Below are positions 60,697 to 64,000 of a stretch of DNA of 64,000 nt, piece after piece. Origin of the DNA: JAUWPO01 sp965603285 (lineage in GTDB: Bacteria > Chloroflexota > Anaerolineae > Anaerolineales > UBA4823); contig CBFDCK010000003.1 of the NCBI GenBank assembly GCA_965603285.1, positions 1-64,000 on the forward strand, read 5' to 3'. Positions within the stretch are counted from its first letter, which is position 1; each line of letters starts with the position of its first letter. The position numbers and the translations under genes are program-made. A model generated the notes under the pieces. It was not told the origin of the DNA. It saw only the letters and a program-made list of their open reading frames with translations, and ran no database searches.

Positions 60697-61688
60697 TATC
60701 TATCCCTCCCTGCAATTTCTTCCCATCGCCAACAAGCAACTACGTGATCCAATCCATCGGAAGATACTAAAGGAGGCATTTCTTCTAGGCACTTGTCGAT
60801 CCTATAGGTGCAGCGAGCGGCAAAGGGGCATCCTTTAGGGAGATCCACTAAATCAGGTGGTAAGCCTGGAATAGATACCAATTTTGTACCTGGTGCCTCA
60901 TCTAGACGGGGAAGCGATCCTAATAATCCCAAGGTGTAAGGGTGGCGGGTCCGTTTGTATATATCCCTAACGTTTCCTCGTTCGACGATATATCCGGCGT
61001 ACATCACGTTGATTTTTTGGGCGATTTCTGCAATAATTCCCAGGTCGTGCGTGATCCACATTACCGCCATACCAAGCTCACTTTGCAATCTTTTTACCAA
61101 ATCCACAATTTGGGCCTGGATGGTCACATCGAGTGCTGTCGTGGGTTCATCGGCAATCAGCAGGCTGGGATGGCAAGAGAGCGCCATAGCGATCATTGCC
61201 CGCTGGCGCATCCCACCTGAAAACTGGTGAGGATAGTCGTCCAACCGCTGCTGGGCTTCAGGGATACCGACCATTGTCAATAATTCTCCTGATCTCTTGT
61301 ATGCCTCTTTTTTATCCATGTCTTGATGCAGCATTAAAGCTTCGGATATCTGGTAACCTACTGTGTAGACCGGATTAAGTGAGGTCATTGGATCTTGGAA
61401 TACCATGGCAATCTGAGCGCCGCGAATACTGCGCATCTCGTTGTCGCTCATTTTGAGCAGATCGTGACCGTGGAAAATAACTTCCCCGCTTTCGATCTTA
61501 CCGGGAGGGCTTTGGATCAAGCGCATTATGGACAGCGCATGAACGCTCTTCCCGCAACCGCTTTCCCCAACGACCCCAAGTGTCTCACCGTCATCCATTT
61601 TATACGAGACACCGTTCACAGCATGTACAACCCCGTCTTCAGTATAAAAGCGCGTTATTAAATCTTTAAGATCAAGCAATACTGCCAT
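60696..61688 (-). CDS. dppD: Oligopeptide/dipeptide ABC transporter ATP-binding protein, DppD/OppD type
   Basis: 330 residues from the ATG at 61688, which has AAGGATTAAT upstream; the open frame is 75 codons longer but overlaps the dppC end without homology. Walker A GVVGESGCGKSVHALSIM, QDPMTSLNPVYTVG, FSGGMRQRAMIAMAL, LIADEPTTALDVTIQAQIVD, WITHDLGIIAEIAQ. C-terminal extension with KGCPFAARCTYRIDKC. Confidence 0.95.
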   Translation of the reverse strand: MAVLLDLKDLITRFYTEDGVVHAVNGVSYKMDDGETLGVVGESGCGKSVHALSIMRLIQSPPGKIESGEVIFHGHDLLKMSDNEMRSIRGAQIAMVFQDPMTSLNPVYTVGYQISEALMLHQDMDKKEAYKRSGELLTMVGIPEAQQRLDDYPHQFSGGMRQRAMIAMALSCHPSLLIADEPTTALDVTIQAQIVDLVKRLQSELGMAVMWITHDLGIIAEIAQKINVMYAGYIVERGNVRDIYKRTRHPYTLGLLGSLPRLDEAPGTKLVSIPGLPPDLVDLPKGCPFAARCTYRIDKCLEEMPPLVSSDGLDHVVACWRWEEIAGRDR

Positions 61689-61756
61689 ATTAATCCTTGT
61701 GAATATAGGTGAAGTGTTTCGGATGAGATAGGATAGATTTCCACAGGCGCACAATC

Positions 61757-62986
61757 CTAGATTCGCATCTTGGGGTCCAACGCATCCCGCAGACCGTCTC
61801 CCAGCAGGTTGAAACCCAAAACACTCAACATGATCGCAATTCCCGGGAACAATACAGCCCACCATGCGCCGCTGGTTAAGAACCGGTAGCTGTCGCCCAG
61901 CATTGCCCCCCATTCTGGCGTTGGGGGTATTGCGCCAAGACCTAAAAAGCCTAGTGCAGCCGCTGATAAAATTGCACCAGCCAGCCCCATTGTCGATTGA
62001 ACGATGATCGGAGATAGAATATTCGGGAAGACATGGCGAAAGATGATCCGCCCGTGACCCTCCCCAACGGATTGGGCAGACAAAATGTATTCTTTTTGAG
62101 TGACCGATAAGACCGATGATCGCACAATGCGTGCATAGATAGGAATACCGACAATACCAATTGCAATCATCCCTTTTTCAAGACCTGGTCCCAGGAAAGC
62201 AACGATCGCGATTGCCAGCAGGTAACCGGGGAAAGCCAGGATGATGTCCATCCCCCGCATAACGATAGTGGAAAAAGCTCTGCCTCCCAATTGGAGGGCG
62301 AGAATTAAACCTATCATCAGCCCCAATATTCCACACACGAGCGCCACAAATGGAGCGACCAATAAAGCCAGCCCTCCGCCAATCAGCAATCCCAGTCCAC
62401 CAAATAGTAGAAAGCGACCAGGTCTGTCGGCTAAAAATTTATCGAATATTCCACCAAACGCTCCCAGCGCAGCGAAAAGAAATATCTGGACCGGTTGGGC
62501 TGCGATCCAGCCTGGTAAGAACCCGAGCATAAGACCAATTAATCCTAATAGAAACGCTCGTTCAAGTGGTGTGACGGCTATACTTTCGAAAAACCCGGAT
62601 AGCAACCCCAATATTCCTCCAATGATCAGGGAAATGCTCACAGCCACCAGCCCCACCCGCAGCGAGTTCCAACCGCCGTGGATAACACGCGTAAAGATAT
62701 CTCGTCCCAGTTTATCAGTTCCAAAGGGGTGAATTGAAGGAACTTCCTCCGTAGGAATCAGATTGGGGGGCTTTAGCTTCAGGGAGTAATTAAGGTCAGT
62801 ATTTGGATTGTAATCCCAGAAGAAGTGCGCTAGGACAGCGGTTAATACAAATAAAGCCACAATTGCCATACCGATGCGGGCGGTTTTGCTTGAGATTAAC
62901 CGCTGCCAGGCGTCTCCCCACAGAGAGCGATGTTCGCGGACCGCGAAATCGGTTATTCCTAGTTCATCAGGTGTGATCTCAGTCAT
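61757..62986 (-). CDS. dppC: Peptide ABC transporter permease DppC/OppC type with large extra-helix insertion
   Basis: 409 residues; usual length ~300. The N-terminal OppC_N helix (RIGMAIVALFVLTAVLAHFFW) and catalytic-side loop (RGMDIILAFPGYLLAIAIVAFLGPG, ILSAQSVGEGHGRIIFRHVFPNI) are normal. Between GGILGLLSGFFES and FSTIVMRGMDI lies an insertion of ~110 residues with about four Gly/Leu-rich hydrophobic segments (LGLIGLMLGFLPGWIA, FLFAALGAFGGIF, FLLFGGLGLLIGGGLALLV, GILGLMIGLILALQLG). Function of the insertion is unknown; the membrane topology is changed by an even number of helices. Confidence 0.92.
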   Translation of the reverse strand: MTEITPDELGITDFAVREHRSLWGDAWQRLISSKTARIGMAIVALFVLTAVLAHFFWDYNPNTDLNYSLKLKPPNLIPTEEVPSIHPFGTDKLGRDIFTRVIHGGWNSLRVGLVAVSISLIIGGILGLLSGFFESIAVTPLERAFLLGLIGLMLGFLPGWIAAQPVQIFLFAALGAFGGIFDKFLADRPGRFLLFGGLGLLIGGGLALLVAPFVALVCGILGLMIGLILALQLGGRAFSTIVMRGMDIILAFPGYLLAIAIVAFLGPGLEKGMIAIGIVGIPIYARIVRSSVLSVTQKEYILSAQSVGEGHGRIIFRHVFPNILSPIIVQSTMGLAGAILSAAALGFLGLGAIPPTPEWGAMLGDSYRFLTSGAWWAVLFPGIAIMLSVLGFNLLGDGLRDALDPKMRI

Positions 62987-62993
62987 TTAACCC

Positions 62994-64000
62994 TCAATCG
63001 TATTTTATGCGCGGATCAAGATATGCGTAGGATATATCGATAAGTAGATTGATGAATACAAACATTAGGGCGATCAGCAGGGTGCCTCCCTGCACGATAG
63101 GGTAATCACGCGCGAGAATCGAATCATATATCCATCTGCCAATCCCAGGCCAGGAAAAGATGGTTTCAGTTAATACAGCGCCGGCTAAGAGTGTGCCTGC
63201 CTGGAGACCGATGATTGTGATGATCGGTAGAAAAGCGTTTTTTAGAGCATGGCGGAAGAGTACAAATCGTTCCATTAACCCCTTAGCATGCGCTGTACGA
63301 ATGTAATCCTCTTGCAGCACATCCAGCATGCTGGAGCGCGTCATCCGGGCAATGATCGCCATTGGGATGGTCGCTAAAGCGATCGATGGCAGTATTAAAT
63401 GCTGGACCGCATCGAGGAAAGCAGGGATGTTTCCGGTTATCAGGCTGTCGATGAGTACGAAATTCGTCTTTAATTCGAGACCCACACCCACACTCAGACG
63501 CCCGCCCGCTGGCAGCCACTTCAAGAAAACGGCAAAAATCATGATCTCCATCAGTCCCAGCCAAAAGATAGGCATAGACACGCCAATAAGCGAGCCGACC
63601 ATAGTAGTACCGTCCAGGAGAGAATTGCGGCGGGCAGCCGAGGCAATGCCGGCTGGAAGACCGACAACGATTGCGATGAGCATTGAGACAACAGCAAGTT
63701 CAACAGTCGCCGGGAATCTTATGGCAAGGGTTTCAGCCACCGGAATCCGGCGGTGGATGGAGGTACCCAGATCAACTCGCAGTAGGCGACCGAGATAGTT
63801 GATGTACTGGCTGTCGAAAAAGCCCGCAATATCGCCTTGTTTTAATGCTTCGCGGTCGAGGAAAGCCGGTCGGTTGAGTCCAAGCTGTTCCCTGATACGT
63901 TCTACGTTATCTTTTGCTGCATGCTCTCCCAGCATGGCGATAGCAGGGTCGCCGGGGATGAGGCGCTGGAACATGAAAATGACGAAAGTAATCCCAATTA
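62994..64000 (-). CDS. dppB: Peptide ABC transporter permease, DppB/OppB type (partial, runs off the window end)
   Basis: The frame is open to the last base, so the N-terminus lies outside. The visible start reads IGITFVIFMFQRLIPGDPA, the end of the first helix of DppB, so probably ~20 residues are missing. Conserved: LLRVDLGTSIHRRIPVAETL, GIASAARRNSLLD, ARMTRSSMLDVLQEDYIRTAHAKGL (EAA loop) and FSWPGIGRWIYDSIL. Gene order B-C-D-F with 7-base gaps indicates one operon; the binding protein gene would lie beyond the window. Confidence 0.95.
   Translation of the reverse strand, partial: IGITFVIFMFQRLIPGDPAIAMLGEHAAKDNVERIREQLGLNRPAFLDREALKQGDIAGFFDSQYINYLGRLLRVDLGTSIHRRIPVAETLAIRFPATVELAVVSMLIAIVVGLPAGIASAARRNSLLDGTTMVGSLIGVSMPIFWLGLMEIMIFAVFLKWLPAGGRLSVGVGLELKTNFVLIDSLITGNIPAFLDAVQHLILPSIALATIPMAIIARMTRSSMLDVLQEDYIRTAHAKGLMERFVLFRHALKNAFLPIITIIGLQAGTLLAGAVLTETIFSWPGIGRWIYDSILARDYPIVQGGTLLIALMFVFINLLIDISYAYLDPRIKYD

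Noticed and set aside
61689..61913. 75-residue N-terminal extension of DppD
   Set aside because: It overlaps the end of dppC, lacks homology, and a well-placed ribosome site precedes the ATG at 61688.
1..64000. tRNA, rRNA, CRISPR arrays, prophage and insertion sequences
   Set aside because: Gaps between genes were read for cloverleaf-like folds, regular repeats, transposase motifs and terminal inverted repeats; none was convincing.

Overview
The window is 64 kb of bacterial chromosome with moderate base composition. It most likely comes from an anaerobic member of the Chloroflexota (Anaerolineae). This placement is inferred from four things: an archaeal-style mevalonate module (HMG-CoA synthase, thiolase-like protein, DUF35 protein) next to a class II HMG-CoA reductase; solute-binding lipoproteins with long ETVEVEK-type linkers; a tungsten-type aldehyde oxidoreductase with a tyrosine phenol-lyase; and NarL-type GAF histidine kinases. 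No rRNA, tRNA, CRISPR array, prophage or insertion sequence was seen.

Layout. 1-8 kb: a partial membrane protein, an alpha/alpha-toroid protein, a DUF885 lipoprotein peptidase, tyrosine phenol-lyase, a SpoU rRNA methyltransferase and a histidine kinase. 8-12.6 kb: the upper mevalonate pathway. 12.7-16.6 kb (minus strand): an MFS carrier, RmuC, a transaldolase-like aldolase and a PfkB sugar kinase. 17-36.4 kb: a block of 16 plus-strand genes opened by a LacI regulator whose promoter carries a perfect 30-bp palindrome. 36.5-40.7 kb (minus strand): a GlcD-GlcE fusion and GlcF. 40.7-48.8 kb (minus strand): a bacterial microcompartment (BMC) operon under a GntR regulator. 49-64 kb: housekeeping genes (M23 peptidase, MalY/PatB lyase, Nudix, DeoC paralogue, signal peptidase, Der, CdaA-YbbR, CoaE) and a Dpp/Opp peptide transporter that runs off the end.

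How the genes work together. The 17-36 kb block combines a complete L-fucose route (ABC importer without its ATPase, FucI, FucU, FGGY kinase, class II aldolase, a tungsten AOR that could oxidise lactaldehyde) with nucleotide-sugar genes. There are two GDP-mannose 3,5-epimerase-like enzymes, two shortened GHMP-kinase-like proteins, HIGH-type nucleotidyltransferase domains and a GDP-mannose pyrophosphorylase. These lie on both sides of the fucose genes as two rearranged copies of one cassette. I know of no described pathway with this composition, and it is the best candidate here for an undescribed system. The lactate/glycolate oxidase subunits downstream could finish lactate oxidation.

The BMC operon encodes one BMC-H, one tandem-domain BMC protein and four BMC-P (EutN/CcmL) vertex proteins. 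It also encodes an EutJ-like ATPase, a CoA-acylating aldehyde dehydrogenase, deoxyribose-phosphate aldolase, an RpiB-type isomerase and a small EutT-N-like protein. The three enzymes and the small protein carry encapsulation-peptide-like helices. This matches the sugar-phosphate-utilising class of BMC, which is known mainly from genomics. No PduL-type phosphotransacylase or alcohol dehydrogenase is present in the locus.
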